Below are positions 20,337 through 32,199 of a stretch of DNA of 64,000 nt, in pieces. The translations under genes were made by a program, and so were the position numbers. Under the pieces are notes generated by a model. It saw nothing but the letters and a program-made list of their open reading frames with translations, searched no databases and had not been told where the DNA came from. Origin of the DNA: Zingiber officinale (Eukaryota; Streptophyta; Magnoliopsida; Zingiberales; Zingiberaceae); the NCBI RefSeq assembly GCF_018446385.1, contig NC_055994.1, positions 31,270,368 through 31,334,367 of the forward strand, read 5' to 3'. How positions within the stretch are numbered: position 1 is the first letter of the stretch; the number at the start of each line of letters is the position of its first letter.

Positions 20337-21200
20337 CTTTAACTTTCATATTACTCACTACACTCAATGGGAGTATTAGTAACTAAAAAAAATTTGATTC
20401 TTGTGTGGATATTCCCAACCCAAAAATAATTTAAAGATGCACTTGCCGAGTAAGATTAACTATGGGACGTATAATATATCAAATTAAAAATCTTTGAATG
20501 AGCTTCAATTTGATATATTATGCTTCCTGTGTTTCAAATTGAATCAAAAGCTATGGCCCCTCAATATGTTATAACTTATAGTTATAGCAGCTATGAAATC
20601 GTAGTTGTTACAATGTATTGCTTATCTTCATATTTAATATGTAATAAGTAACTTATTATTTAAATTTCAAATACTAGTGTAGATATATTTTTTTGGCCTT
20701 TCATAATATAATGGACACTCATTCGAATTAGATGTATTATTCTTTAACTTTCATATTCCTCACAACACTCAACATCAGTATTAGTAATTAAAAACACTTT
20801 GTATTCTTGTGTAAATATTCCTAAGCCAAAAATAATTTAAGATGCACTTGATGAGTAAAATTTAACTATGGGATGCAAAATACATCAAATCGAAGATCTT
20901 TGAATAAGCTTCGATTTGATATATTATGCTTCTTATACTTCAAACTGAATCAAAAGTTATGATCTCTTAACACGTTATAACTTATAGTTGTAGCAGCTAT
21001 GATTTTGTAGTTGCTACAATGTGTTGCTGATCTTCAAAAGACCAACAACACATTGTAGTAGCTAACAAATCATGGCTACTATAACGTATTGCTAATCTTC
21101 AAATTTAATATATAATAAGTAAGTTATTATTTAAATTTCAAACACTAGTGTAGATATATTTTTTGACCCTTCATGATATAATGGACACTCATTCGAATTA
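20337..21200. repeat. Direct tandem duplication, period about 405 bp
   Basis: The copy starting CTTTAACTTTCATATTACTC at 20337 is repeated from 20742 (CTTTAACTTTCATATTCCTC). Both contain the same landmarks in order: TTCTTGTGT, AAATAATTTAA, GATATATTATGCTTC, GTAGTTG-TACAATGT, CATTCGAATTA. Divergence is roughly 10 percent by eye, with short indels. Confidence 0.75.
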
Positions 21201-22936
21201 AACCTGAAAATAATTTAAAGATGCACTTGCTTAATATGCTCTAAAAGAAGCAGTTTATTTACAAAATAAAGGACTTCAGGAGAATAGGAGTTAAAGCAAT
21301 ATATGTTGAAGTAAATTACATATGCGCAATAATTACAAGGGGAGAATAGAGTTGACTGTTATAAAATATTTAGAAGAAAACTAGTGCGATCTTTTCTTAG
21401 AAAATGTTGATCATCCTACATGCACAACTTCTTTATTGCTTGTAAGATTGAAAGTCAATTTATGTCTACATATTTGTATACACCCAAAAATATTCAACGA
21501 GATATGAGAGGATGATTTATAGTAGATATATCATATCGGAAGGTATACAATGCACATTAAAAAGCTCTAACAAAGGTGATAGGTGATTTCAAAAAGGATT
21601 ATGGTGACTTCCCTAGGTTTTTATAGGAGCTAAAATATAGAGACCCAGAAACATATCTTGCATTAAAAACAAGCGTCAAAAAAATTGGAACATTGTTTTT
21701 GGGCCTTTGGTGCATGTGAGAGAGTTTTTCAAACATACTTTCGTTAAGTTATTGGAATTGATGCAACACACTTGAGTGGTAAATACCTAGGTGTTTTATT
21801 GATGGCTATAGTAGTAGATGGTAATAGAAACCTTATGTCACTTGGCTTTGCAATTGTAGAGGTTGAGTGTGGGTCATCTTGGGAGTGGTCTCTAAATCAC
21901 ATAAAGGCATTTCTTGTAGTTGATCCATCAACAATGACAATAATATTCGATAGACATCGTGGAATATTATCTATAATGAGTAAAGTTTATCCTATTGCTC
22001 ATCATTGATTATGTTGTTATTACTTGTCTTCTAATATGGTAACAAAGACTAGGGATAAACCTGCATTAGGATTGTTTTGGGTTGTACCTAGAGTAGATAC
22101 AATTTTTGAGTATGATCAAATCATGTAGAGGATGCTAGAGAAACATGGGGACACTTATAAATGCTTGTAAAATTTTGAACCTACAAAATGGGAAAATGCA
22201 CATTTTTCTAGAAGAAGGTATTTAATGCTCACCATGAATATTTCAGAAAGTATGAATGCATTATTCAAAAACACTTAAGACACTTGAGAACTCCCAATAA
22301 CAGGAATGATAAACAACACACAATGGAAAAATTACACAATGATTTTATAATTATACGGAGGAAGTGTCTAAGTATGTAGGTCTTTTGACACTAGCTGCTA
22401 TGAAGGAGATTAAAAATAGGAGACAAAGAATTGGGTACTATGCAATACATCCACATAGCATAATAGAAATAGAGTAGTGATTTCAAGGTCCTCCTATATA
22501 ATTAAATTGGAGAGTCGTAAATGTAATTACAATGAGTTCTAGATATTATGGTTATCTTGTTCACACACTATCGCAGTGTGTGAGTATAAAAAATGGTCTC
22601 GTATCCGTATTGTGAACAATATTTTTTATTTGAAATATGAAAAAGTACTTATGCATAACATATATATCCATGTAGAAGCAAAGAATTTTGGCCAGTAGGT
22701 TCAGAAGAATGCACCATTTTACCACCCTATAGTGTTGCGCAACCTGGCAGGAAGAAGAAAGCGATGATTGAGTTGAAGCATAGTTGTAAGGTTAAAAAAA
22801 TGTACAACAGGTGTAAAGAAATAGATTATAACAAAAGGTCATGTAAAAACCCTCCCGTGAAACAATCTGGTGAGAAGAGGAACAGGAAAAAAGTAAAGGA
22901 GGTTGGGGGGGGGGGGGGAGATATGTGAAAAATATT

Positions 22937-23293
22937 TGTGCAGGGAGCACCAAATGATCAAATCTAAGTTTTGTTAATGACAAAGGGTTCTAAGTTAAGT
23001 ATTATTTTTGTTCTGATAGGGTTGACTAAGTGTGCAGGAAAGTTCTAATTGAGACTAGGCAAACAAGTTCTAGTAGACACTAGACAGGTGGAAAATTCTA
23101 GCTGTAGTTAGACAAGAAAGTCTTGGTCCTAGAGACTGGGTAAAGTCTTGGCAAGTCGAGGATGTCGGGCAAAATCCTAAGGTCGCAGGTGGAAGTCCTA
23201 GGGTCACGGCACCAGGTGGAAGACTGGACGGATCGGGGTTTGGACGTCAGTAGAAAGTCCTGAGGTCTTGGATGCTGAGCAAAAGTTTAGACA
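22937..23293 (+). repeat. LTR 5' fragment (Copia-type), decayed
   Basis: It reads like the first third of the Copia LTRs here: a TTTTGTTAATGACAAAGGGT stretch, then AGTGTGCAGGAAAGTTCTA and a series of AAGTTCTAG/AAAGTCTTGG units with inverted arms (CTAGTAGACACTAG, CTAGCTGTAGTTAG). It stops abruptly near 23293. Confidence 0.5.
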
Positions 23294-23299
23294 CTATAT

Positions 23300-23580
23300 G
23301 CTCCTTGCCTTTCGTATCAATGCTCCATCATCCTTTGATTTTTCCATCACATTGGGTGTCATTTGACCCCTTCTACTTCATCAAATTGGGACACTTGCTC
23401 TTATAGTGTCCCTTCTCCATACACATAAAGTACAATATATAATCTTTATTTTTAACAATTAAAATTGTTATGCCTTCATGATTTATGCTCTCTTGACTTG
23501 TCTCCTTGTCTTCATTGGCTTTGAAAGTTAAGACTTCTTCTCATTCTAGTGTCAATGAGTTTCCCCTCATCACTTAAGGT
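23300..23580 (-). pseudogene. Copia gag fragment with zinc knuckle
   Basis: On the minus strand a frame reads ...YFMCMEKGHYKSKCPNLMK, matching the Gag knuckle of Element 1 (CYGCNKKGHYKNEC) with the first Cys lost. Around it is Lys/Glu-rich sequence with stops. It points opposite to the LTR fragments on both sides, so this is rearranged debris. Confidence 0.55.
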
Positions 23581-23597
23581 GCATGTTGTTAGGAGAT

Positions 23598-24133
23598 TGT
23601 TGGTGTAATCATTCTCGGTTCAAAGTTGACCAGGTTGACTAAGCTCAAGTGGATTCGAGTTTGAGTTTGGATGTTTAGACAATATGTGAGAAGAGGTCAA
23701 GTAGGTCAAGGTTGACTGGATACTTGATAAAATATGAGAGAGAAGTCAAATAGGTCATGGAGGACCAGATACTTAACTGAGAAAGTCCTAACTAGAGGTT
23801 AGGTAAAGGTAAAATCCTAGTTGGAGGGATGAAGTCCTAACTCGAGGGTTAGGTAAGAGAAAGTCCTGACTATGGTTAAGTAAAGGAAAGTCCAAACTAT
23901 AGTTAGGCAAAGAAAAGTCTAAGTGGGTCAAGGAGGATCACACATTAGCAAAGGAAAGTCCTTACTGCAGTTAGGCAAATAAAAGTCTATGTGGGTCAAG
24001 TAAGACTGCACATTGGCAAAAAAAAAAGTCCTAACTATGGTTAGGCAAAGGAAAGTCTAAGTAGGTCAATGAGGACCACATGTTGATAAAGGTAAAGTCC
24101 TAACTGTAGTTAGGTAAAGGAAAGTTTAAATGG
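23598..24133 (+). repeat. Another Copia LTR 5' fragment with AAGTCC-hairpin units
   Basis: It begins TGTTGGTGTAATCATTCTCG. After a TTTGAGTTTGGATGTTTAGA stretch come at least ten AAGTCC-led units. Many have complementary arms: CCTAACTGTAGTTAGG, CCTAACTAGAGGTTAGG, CCTTACTGCAGTTAGG. It is cut at 24133 by the LTR of the next element. A related LTR lies inverted at 56660-58150. Confidence 0.6.
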
Positions 24134-25975
24134 TGTTAGATTTTAAGAGTTGTTGTAAGGCAATCGCCTTATGATTTTACTATTTATGTGATAAATATAA
24201 ATTCACTATTTGAGTACATATTATATGTTTGAATAGTCTTAAAGTCATTTACTAAATATCCGCAATATAATTCATAGCATGAGAGAATTTGTAATTGGAT
24301 CGTGTAACTTGTGATTATCTTTATATGTTCAATTATGAACGTATTGAAATTTCCTTAGTCGTCGAATTTGTGCATTCAGACACAAATTCTGTAAGACTAG
24401 CATGAGTTATATTTCTTGGTTCGTCCAAGTAGCTATTTCTCACTAGCTAGAGACATTGGGATATCGAGAGTTAAATATAGATGCTAGTTATGGTAACTAA
24501 GTCATTAGAGTGACTTACTGTAAGACTTCATATGATTCTCTACATATATGGATATGTCTGTGAAGTTCTTACTGCAGCTCGAGTGCAAGTTTCTTTCTAC
24601 TTGAGGTATACAAGTCATCTTGGTGATGCAGATGTATACTTTAATATTTTAAGCAAACATCTCTTAGAGGTGCGAACCCAAAATGATTGGATATAAGTCG
24701 AAGTGCCCGAAGGTGTTTAGATAGCTCACAGAAGATTCACCGCTCCTTGCGAGGAGACATATACCCTATGACCACTCGTTAGGATTATTACTCAGAGTTT
24801 TTAGCCAAATCATCATATGTTAAGAATATGTGACTCTTGTACACATGTATGAGTAATTTGAATCCGTAGAACGAGAAAATATTACTTGGGCTAAGTGTGA
24901 TGTAGTCAGCCTAATGGGGGTAGACACATAGACCATGTTCTAAACCAAGTAAGTATAAGATGAGTGAAAGAAACGAGACATGACTCACTATAACTGCTAA
25001 AGGATTCAAAATTAGTTCTGAGATCAATTGTGATTTTTTGATTAATTGGGGATCATGATGTATTACTAGATGCCACTCATGATTGTTCCATAATCAAGTA
25101 GTTAATTATGGACGATCAAGATAAACTGAGAGCCTATTGGGTCACACACACTACAAGTCTCTAAAAGATGTAAAACAAATTTGAGAATAGGATTCTCATA
25201 TCAAGAGATAAATGTTTAGTTGGACAAACATAAGACAAATATGGAAATATTTGTCAGAACAGAAGTACGGATCAGCTACATCTCTTATGAAAGAGTTGAA
25301 CCCTATTTGATTTAGTCATGAACTAATTTAGTTTAGTCATGAACCAACTTGATTTAGTTGTGAACTAAACCAAGGGATTAATGGACTAATTTTTTATTAA
25401 GGCATAATGGGTTAGATTTGGATTTTCTAATCTAACTCATTAAAGAGGGCTATATATTGATATGATTAAGAGAGAATTAATACATAATTCATTATTGGCT
25501 TGATTGGATTTTGAAAATCTAAACCGAATACCTCTCTCCCCCTCTCCCTCTCTCTTGCCGCCGACCACAATAAGAGGATCTCCTCTTGTTATCGTGAGCC
25601 AAATAAAGAAGATTTTCCTTTTGCTTCTTCTTCCTCTTCTTGATCCTTTTGCTTTGCTCATGGTTAGTACCTTTCGAAGGAGAATCTTGTTCTCTTGGAG
25701 TTGCCTTGAAGAGCTCAGCGTGGATACGAATAGAGGTAAGGTTTGATAATGTCGCAAAAGGTTGATGTCATTCTCGTTATAGGTCATCCGTAAGGTATAC
25801 TTAGAATAATTGTTATTCGATTTTATTTTGTTTTATGATCTTGTCTGCGTAATTGTATCTTACATGTGTGTGGTGTGTGTGATGTATTAAATTAGTTTAT
25901 TTATTGTTAAGTCATCTGCTGTACATGTTTGTGAAATATATTTTTAGTACACAACGCATCGGGTATATCCCATCA
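24134..25975 (+). repeat. LTR of the outer Copia element, 1842 bp
   Basis: TGTTAGATTTTAAGAG...TATATCCCATCA, followed by a decayed tRNA-Met primer site (GTAGTATTAGAGTTT versus GTGGTATCAGAGC). A TATATATT near 25449 could be its TATA box, with CT-rich leader after it. It is homologous to the inverted solo LTR at 59444-61527. This LTR belongs to the element whose gag appears at 53260-55283. Confidence 0.75.
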
Positions 25976-26372
25976 GTAGTATTAGAGTTTGATCATGCAT
26001 TAATATGATTGAAAAATTATTTTAAGGTCCATAATTAGTATTGTAATTAATTTTTAGGATTTTTTTTCTAGAATTATTAAGAATTTTCTAATTTTGGAAG
26101 TTTCCTAAATTGTTAGGAAATTCCACTATTGGAAAGTTTTTGAAATAATTTTTAAAAAAATTAAATTTATAAATATTCTGTTAATTTAGAAATTATCATT
26201 TTTAGAATTTTTTAAAATTTTAAGAAATATTCTATTTTTGAAAATTTTCCTAATTTGTTAGGTAATGCAAAATTTGGAAAGATTCCTAATTTTTTTAAAA
26301 ATATAGATTTGAGATTTTCTAAATTAAATTATAGAAATTACTTTTTTTTGGAATTTTTATATTTATTAAAAT
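25976..26372 (+). other. Leader of the outer Copia element
   Basis: AT-rich non-coding sequence with TTTCCTAAATTGTTAGGAAA-type words. The same style of sequence resumes at 52220 right after the gypsy element, which confirms that the gypsy element interrupted this leader. The target duplication ATTTT is at 26373-26377. Confidence 0.7.
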
Positions 26373-26377
26373 ATTTT

Positions 26378-28259
26378 TGATATGGGTTAGGTTTCGTGGG
26401 TCCCCGATAAGGAAAGGAAAGGAAGTAATAAACCTAAGGAGATAGAAAAATATCGGCCGGGATATACCTCCAAGGGAGGTGAGTTTGTATCGATCGAAAT
26501 ATGCTTCCCAGGAGGAAGATCTGTATACCTCAAAGGAGGTAGGCTAATATCGGCCGGGATATACCTCCAAGGGAGGTAAGTTTGTATCGATCGAAATATG
26601 CTTCCCAAGAGGAAGATCTATATATCTCAAAGGAAGTAGGCTAATATCGGTCGGGATATACCTCCAAGGGAGGTAAGTTTGTATTGATCAAAATATGCTT
26701 CCCAGGAGGAAGATCTGTATACCTCAAAGGAGGTAGGCTAATATCGGCCGGGATATATCTCCAAGGGAGGTAAATTTGTATCGATCGAAATATGCTTCCC
26801 AAGAGGAAGATCTATATTCCTCAAAGGAGGTAGGCTAATATCGGCCGGGATATGCCTTCAAGGGGGAAAGATCTATATACCTCAAAGGAGGTAGGCTAAT
26901 ATCGGCCGGGATATGCCTTCAAGGGGGAAAGATCCATATCACTTGGCGTATACATCAAAGGAAGTAGGCTAATATCGGTCGGGATATACCTCCAAGGGAG
27001 GTAAGTTTGTATCGATCGAAATATGCTTCCTAGGAGGAAGATCTATATACCTCAAAGGAGGTAGGCTAATATCGACCGGGATATACCTCCAAGGGAGGTA
27101 AGTTTGTATCGATCGAAATATGCTTCCCAGGAGGAAGATCTGTATACCTCAAAGGACGTAGGCTAATATCGGTCGGGATATACCTCCAAGGGAGGTAAGT
27201 TTGTATCGATCGAAATATGCTTCCCAGGAGAAAGATCTATATACCTCAAAGGAGGTAGGCTAATATCAGCCGGGATATGCCTTCAAGGGGGAAAGATCTA
27301 TATACCTCAAAGGAGGTAGGTTAATATCGGCCGGGATATGCCTTCAAGGGGGAAAGATCCATATCACTTGGCGTATACCTCAAAGGAAGTAGGCTAATAT
27401 CGGCCGGGAGATACTTCTGAAGCATGTAGAATAGTATCAATCGAGACATGCCCTGAAGAAGGAATGTTAATATCAGCCAGGTCGACCAACACCTTGGAAA
27501 AATACTTGATAAGATATGACCTATTGCTAGTTAGGATAATTAACATAGAAGGGCGCGAACAGAAGCCTCATGAGGAAGGATAAAGATAAATATTTCAAAT
27601 AAGATAATTAATGAGGATATCTGTAATATGTAATCACATGACAGATGTTATATATTTCGGCGAGAAATGTGCTTTTAGATTATTTTGCAGGTGCTAAACG
27701 ACAAAGGAGGTACATCTGGGGTACAAGAAAGATTACTTAAAAGTCATTTATCACAAGTACGCAACTTACGTCATCTCATAACAAACTCTAGCAAACCGGG
27801 ATCCACTTCATGACTACGGAGGGTATATGAAGTGGTTTAAAAAGGGGAATCCTCTCCGTTGGCAAGGTAAGTTCAGATCATCGTGCACATTCATAACCCT
27901 AATTTTTCAACTACTATTCATCTTCTTCCTCTTTCTTCCACACCGAGAGAGATTACTGACTTGAGCGTCGGAGGGCCTAGCCAGGGATTCCCACCCCGGT
28001 CTTAGGTCACTGACGGTAGTATTGGTTGGTCTCTTGTGCTCAGGAAGTCTTGGAAGCTTCGGATCTGGGTTTTTTCTCTTCAGATTTGGATTTCCTCTTC
28101 GTCATCGAGTCTTCATGGAGGAGGACCTTCGGTGACTCTATTTTTTCCCGATCCTCTTTGAGTTTCTCGGATCGGCGTTCTACAAGTATTATTCTTCATC
28201 AGCATAGTGGGTTTCCTTATTCCAGATCTCTGCCTTGTTCAGTTTCTCAGACATGATCA
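26378..28259 (+). repeat. Gypsy left LTR, 1882 bp
   Basis: TGAT...ATCA termini. It contains the 97-bp tandem array (26430-27420). A TATA-like TTTAAAAAGG near 27837 is followed by CTTCTTCCTCTTTCTTCC. It is longer than the right LTR (1523 bp) because it holds more array copies. Confidence 0.9.
26430..27420 (+). repeat. 97-bp tandem repeats rich in short palindromes (left LTR)
   Basis: Full units start at about 26542, 26639, 26736 and later; 62-bp short units are interspersed. Each full unit strings together ATATCGGCCGGGATAT, ACCTCCAAGGGAGGT, ATCGATCGA, CTTCCCAGGAGGAAG and ACCTCAAAGGAGGT, all self-complementary. Confidence 0.9.
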
Positions 28260-28305
28260 AATTTGGCACCGTCTGTGGGACTTCACCTGAATCTGAGACT
28301 ACAGG

Positions 28306-29595
28306 ATGGAAGAAGCCGGAAAATCAAACCTACTCACTATCAGTCGTGAGGATTTGGATTTCCTCATCAACTCTCACGTTCAGAAAGCCTTACAACAGCA
28401 GCAACAACAACTTCAAGCCCACACCGGAGCTACTCTACCAACAACTCATAATCTAGCAATATCAACTACCGAGCATCGGAAAGGAAAGGAACTGGAAGAA
28501 GAAGAACATGCGTATTTTCCTCCAGCTATTGTTTCTCCGATAAGACGTCTACGAGCCTTTCTTCACACTCCCATGGATCAAGGGGGCAGGAGGCCCGTGT
28601 TCCAAGAGTCCTCTCGAGAAGCACCAGATAGAGAAAAGCATAAAATCAAAATGATAACTAGTGATAGCTCACTAGAGAAAGTCATCTCCCCATTCTCTCA
28701 AAGTGTAATAGATGATCCGCTTCCTAAGCGATATTAAAATCTTCAGATCGGAGAATACACTGGAACAACAGATCCAGAAGATCATCTGTTGAAATTTGAA
28801 AACGTAGCATTATTACAACAATTCTTTGACGGGGTGAAGTGTCGGATGTTTCTCACTACCCTCGGAGGAGCTGCACAGCGCTGGTTCAAGAGATTGCCAG
28901 AGAAGTCTATTCGGAAATTTAAGGATTTCAAGAAAGTCTTTCTACACCATTTCTCCAGCAACAAAAGGTATCATAAGACTCCTTGGAGCTTCTTTTCAAT
29001 TAAGCAAGCATCTAAGGAGTCCATCTGAGCATACATCAAAAGATTCAATCAGGTAGCTATTGATGTAACTAATGCTACTACCACTAAAATATTAGTTAGC
29101 GCTTTCTCTCAAGGTTTAAATGATAATGATTTCTTTAAAGATTTAGTAAGGAATCCTCCTGTTAATTTTGATTCCTTGATTGAGTGTGCCACCGAGTTCA
29201 TTAATGTGGAAGAAGCTCAAGCTGCTCGTAGAAAGGAGGGTGTTACCTCTTCTCCTACCCAGGTTAAGGAGAAAGCTCCGGCCCCTGTGCCTCCACCAAG
29301 AGGTCCTAGAATAACTGATCCACCCCATCGATAACCAGAGTATCGTCCACAAGCTGTACAACATGTAGAGATACAGCCAGAGGCACCAAGGAGATGATGC
29401 ACTTATCATAAAACTAGCAGTCATCATACTGAAGACTGTTTTGTTTTAAGAAATAAATGAGCTAATAGAGAGCGTTATCAAAGGCAGAACTATTATCGAC
29501 AGCAGTACCCCAGGCAGCAAAGTCCACTCAAACTGGAATATCGCCCAGTCGAGCCTCGGCAGGAGGCAATACCAGTCCCGACCGGTACCAGCCAA
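28306..29595 (+). pseudogene. gag: Gypsy gag with five internal stops
   Basis: The frame starts MEEAGKSNLLTISREDLDFL 47 nt after the LTR. It stays in one phase to the protease but is broken by TAA 28735, TGA 29026, TAA 29332, TGA 29395 and TGA 29458. The capsid domain is clear: QIGEYTGTTDPEDHL, then AAQRWFKRLPEKSI, then VSAFSQGLNDNDFF, the retrotrans_gag signature of Tat elements. A knuckle-like CTYHKTSSHHTEDC follows near 29398. Two of the TGA stops sit where Arg codons (CGA) fit the context and one TAA where CAA fits, which suggests C-to-T decay. Confidence 0.85.
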
Positions 29596-30219
29596 GTGTC
29601 AGAGAAAGCACCCTCTGAAGCTGTGATGACTCGGCAGGAAGAAAACAGGAGCAATGCTGTTCGGAGCAATATCAATATGATTACGGGCGGACCCACTGAT
29701 GGGGATTCTAATAGGGCCAGAAAAGCACATGCCCGAAGACTGGAAATTCATGCCGTGGGATGTAGCATGGAACGAGCGGCCGATCCCGAAATAAGTTTTG
29801 GGCCCAGAGATCTCGAGGGGATAGAAATACCCCATGATGATGCCCTGATCATCAAAGCTGTGATAGCCAACTACGCCATCACTCGTACCTTCATAGACAC
29901 GGGCAGTTCTGTCAATATTATATTCAAGAAGGCCTTTGATCAACTGCAAATCGATCCGAGTGAGCTTCAACAGATCGTTACTCCTCTATATGGATTCACA
30001 GGCAACGAAGTACAACCGTTGGGCCAAATAAAGTTGGTCATATCTCTGGGAGAAGAGCCTCTGATGAGAACAAGAAGATCTTATTTCATGGTAGTAGATG
30101 CTCCATCCTCTTATAACGTGATACTGGGTCGACCCGCCTTAAACGAGTTTATGGCGGTCGTTTCTACTTTTTGTCAGAAGATTAAATTTCTTGTGGATGA
30201 CCAAGTCGGGGAGGTGTGA
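29596..30219 (+). pseudogene. Gypsy aspartic protease region
   Basis: It continues in the gag frame. The retropepsin active site is FIDTGSSVNIIF, followed by a flap-like YGFTGNEVQPLG and the C-terminal NVILGRPALNEF. This is the protease that would cut Gag-Pol. The segment itself is open for 207 codons but ends in TGA (30217), upstream of RT in the same frame, so a joined polyprotein is not possible here. Confidence 0.85.
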
Positions 30220-30297
30220 GGTGATCAGAAGACAGCCCGAAAATGTTATATAGAAATAATTCGAACTGAAGCTAACACCGCCCGAAAGATTCAGAGA

Positions 30298-31409
30298 ATG
30301 GATGTTAATGCCATTCAGGAGAAGCAGCCCGTCCTGGTTTATGAAGAGAAGGAAGAAGTTCAGATCCAGGCCGATCGACCTGAAGCTACTACATATATTG
30401 CGGCTGATCTTGATCTTGCTCTGAAAGCCGAATTGGTGCAATGTCTGAAGAAGAATAATGATGTATTTGCCTGGACACCCAAAGAAGTTTCAGGCGTTTC
30501 TCCTACAGTCATGGAGCATTCCTTGCATGTCTTCCCAGATGCCCGCCCGGTCATGCAAAGAAAAAGGAGTTTTAGTGCGGAACAAAATCAAATCATCAAA
30601 GAAGAAATAACTAAACTTATGGAAGCAGGTTACATCAGGGAAGTACAATTTCCAAGCTGGCTAGCTAATGTGGTGTTAGTCTCTAAGCCTGGAAACAAAT
30701 GGCGAGTATGCATTGATTTCCGGGATCTCAATAGAGCTTGCCCAAAAGACTATTATCCATTACCCAGGATCGATCAATTGGTAGACTCCACTGTGGGATG
30801 CGAATACATCTCTATGCTAGATGCTTATTAGGGCTCATCAGGTTCCCTTAGCTAAAGAAGATCAAGAAAATGTCAGTTTTATAACATTTGAAGGTACTTA
30901 TTGTTATAATGTTATGCCTTTTGGACTAAAAAATGCAGGAGCAACCTATCAAAGGCTTATGAATAAGGTCTTCCAGAAGCAGATTGGTAGAAATATGGAA
31001 GTATATGTTGATGACATCTTAATTAAGTCTTCAAGCTGCTGATCTATGCAGGGACGTAGAAGAGACCTGCAAGACATTGAGGCAATATGGGCTCAAATTA
31101 AATCCGAGCAAATGTTTATTCGGTGTGAAAGGGGGGAAGTTCCTAGGATATATGGTGTCCGAACGAGGGATAGAGGCCAACCCGAGCAAGGTCAAGGCGC
31201 TGCAGAACATGGAGCCACCACGCAACATGAGAGAAGCTCAAAGATTGACCGGTCGGATTACAGCCTTGTCTAGGTTTATTTCTAGGTCGGCCGATCACAG
31301 TTTTCATTTCTTTAAAATACTTAGAAAAGCCAATAAATTTCAGTGGAATGAGGAATGTGATAAGGCTTTCCAAGAATTGAAAGATTATTTGTCTACTCTA
31401 CTGTATTAG
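30298..31409 (+). pseudogene. Gypsy reverse transcriptase, frameshifted
   Basis: RT motifs in order: WLANVVLVSKPGNKWRVCID, RACPKDYYPLPRIDQLVD, FEGTYCYNVMPFGLKNAG, catalytic YVDD (in MEVYVDDILIKS), then LNPSKCLFGVKGGKFLGYMV. Breaks: TAG at 30829 with a 2-base loss just after it, a 1-base gain near 31028, and a 1-base loss near 31392. The pieces lie in three frames but align in order without gaps, so decay is recent relative to domain recognition. Confidence 0.9.
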
Positions 31410-32199
31410 CTAAGCCTATAGTAGGAGAGACTCTGTGGGTATATTTGTCGGCTAATGAAAATGTTGTATGCTCTGTATTAGTCAGATAAGAAGGAAAAGA
31501 GCAACAACCTGTATATTTTTCTAACCATTTATTAAAAGGAGCTGAGTGTAGATATACTACACTAGAAAAGTTGGCTTATGCACTAGTCTTGACCGCTCGG
31601 AGGTTGCGCCCATATTTCTTATCACATGAAATTATTGTATTAACCAACAGTACTCTTGGACGGGTGTTACTCAATCCAGAGGCATCAGGTCGGTTGATCA
31701 AATGGACAACGGAACTTGGAGAATATGACATCCAGTATCAACCTCGATCAGCCATCAAAGCACAAGCTCTGGCAGACTTCATTATAGAAGTTCAAGGCCC
31801 TGAGGAAGAAAACATTTGGAAAGTTTATGTAGATGGCTCCTCAACTAGACAAGGCAGTGGAATTGGCCGTGTTCTTCTTATATCTCCAAGGGAAGACAGA
31901 CTTCAACTCTCCATCAGATTGAATTACAGAGCTACCAACAATGAAGCAGCATATGAAGCCTTGATAGCAGGATTGCAGGCCGCTCAACATATAGGGGCGG
32001 TTCGAGTCCTTATCTATTCTGATTCTCAGTTAGCAGCTCAACAACTATCAGGTAATTTTGAAATTAATAATGACAGACTCCGGTTATATGCTGAAGCGTT
32101 CGATAAGTTGAAATCTCAGTTTCAAGAATTAAATATACAAAAGGTTCTTCGATATGAAAATCAGGTAGCAGATGAATTGTCTAAGTTGGCTTTACTATA
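31410..32199 (+). pseudogene. Gypsy RNase H region
   Basis: The frame opens before 31571 but has a stop near 31486. RT connection (TLEKLAYALVLTARRLRPYF) is followed by RNase H: VYVDGSSTRQGSGIG (first Asp), NNEAAYEALIAGL (Glu), IYSDSQL (Asp), and the tail ENQVADELSKLA. A TAG at 32198 and a frame change separate it from integrase. Confidence 0.85.

Larger units (their letters stand above)
19640..22930 (+). pseudogene. Decayed MULE (Mutator-like) transposase, interrupted
   Basis: Recognisable pieces run in order despite stops. An acidic N-terminal piece with SDLEDAFPLAEDG lies near 19790. Near 21500-21660 are DISYRKVYNA and then KVIGDFKKDYGDFPRFL and KYRDPETYLALKT. At 21740-22008 is the catalytic segment GIDATHLSGKYLGVLL, then VDGNRNLMSLGFAIVE. 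A zinc-knuckle tail (YNRCKEIDYNKRSCKNPP) lies near 22800. This order is that of MuDR-type transposases: the first catalytic Asp is in GIDATHL and a CCHC lies at the C-terminus. Many in-frame stops and frame changes mean no function. About 1.3 kb (19910-21230) of unrelated repeats interrupts it. A run of 13 or so G at about 22904 follows the last domain. Confidence 0.7.

Noticed and set aside
22902..22918. Long G homopolymer as a G-quadruplex signal
   Set aside because: A single run; it may be a sequencing length error and has no partner G tracts.
26387..26608. Minus-strand frame with repeating SLPPLRYTDLPPGK-like sequence
   Set aside because: It is read across the 97-bp LTR tandem repeat; periodicity of the DNA, not coding, explains it.
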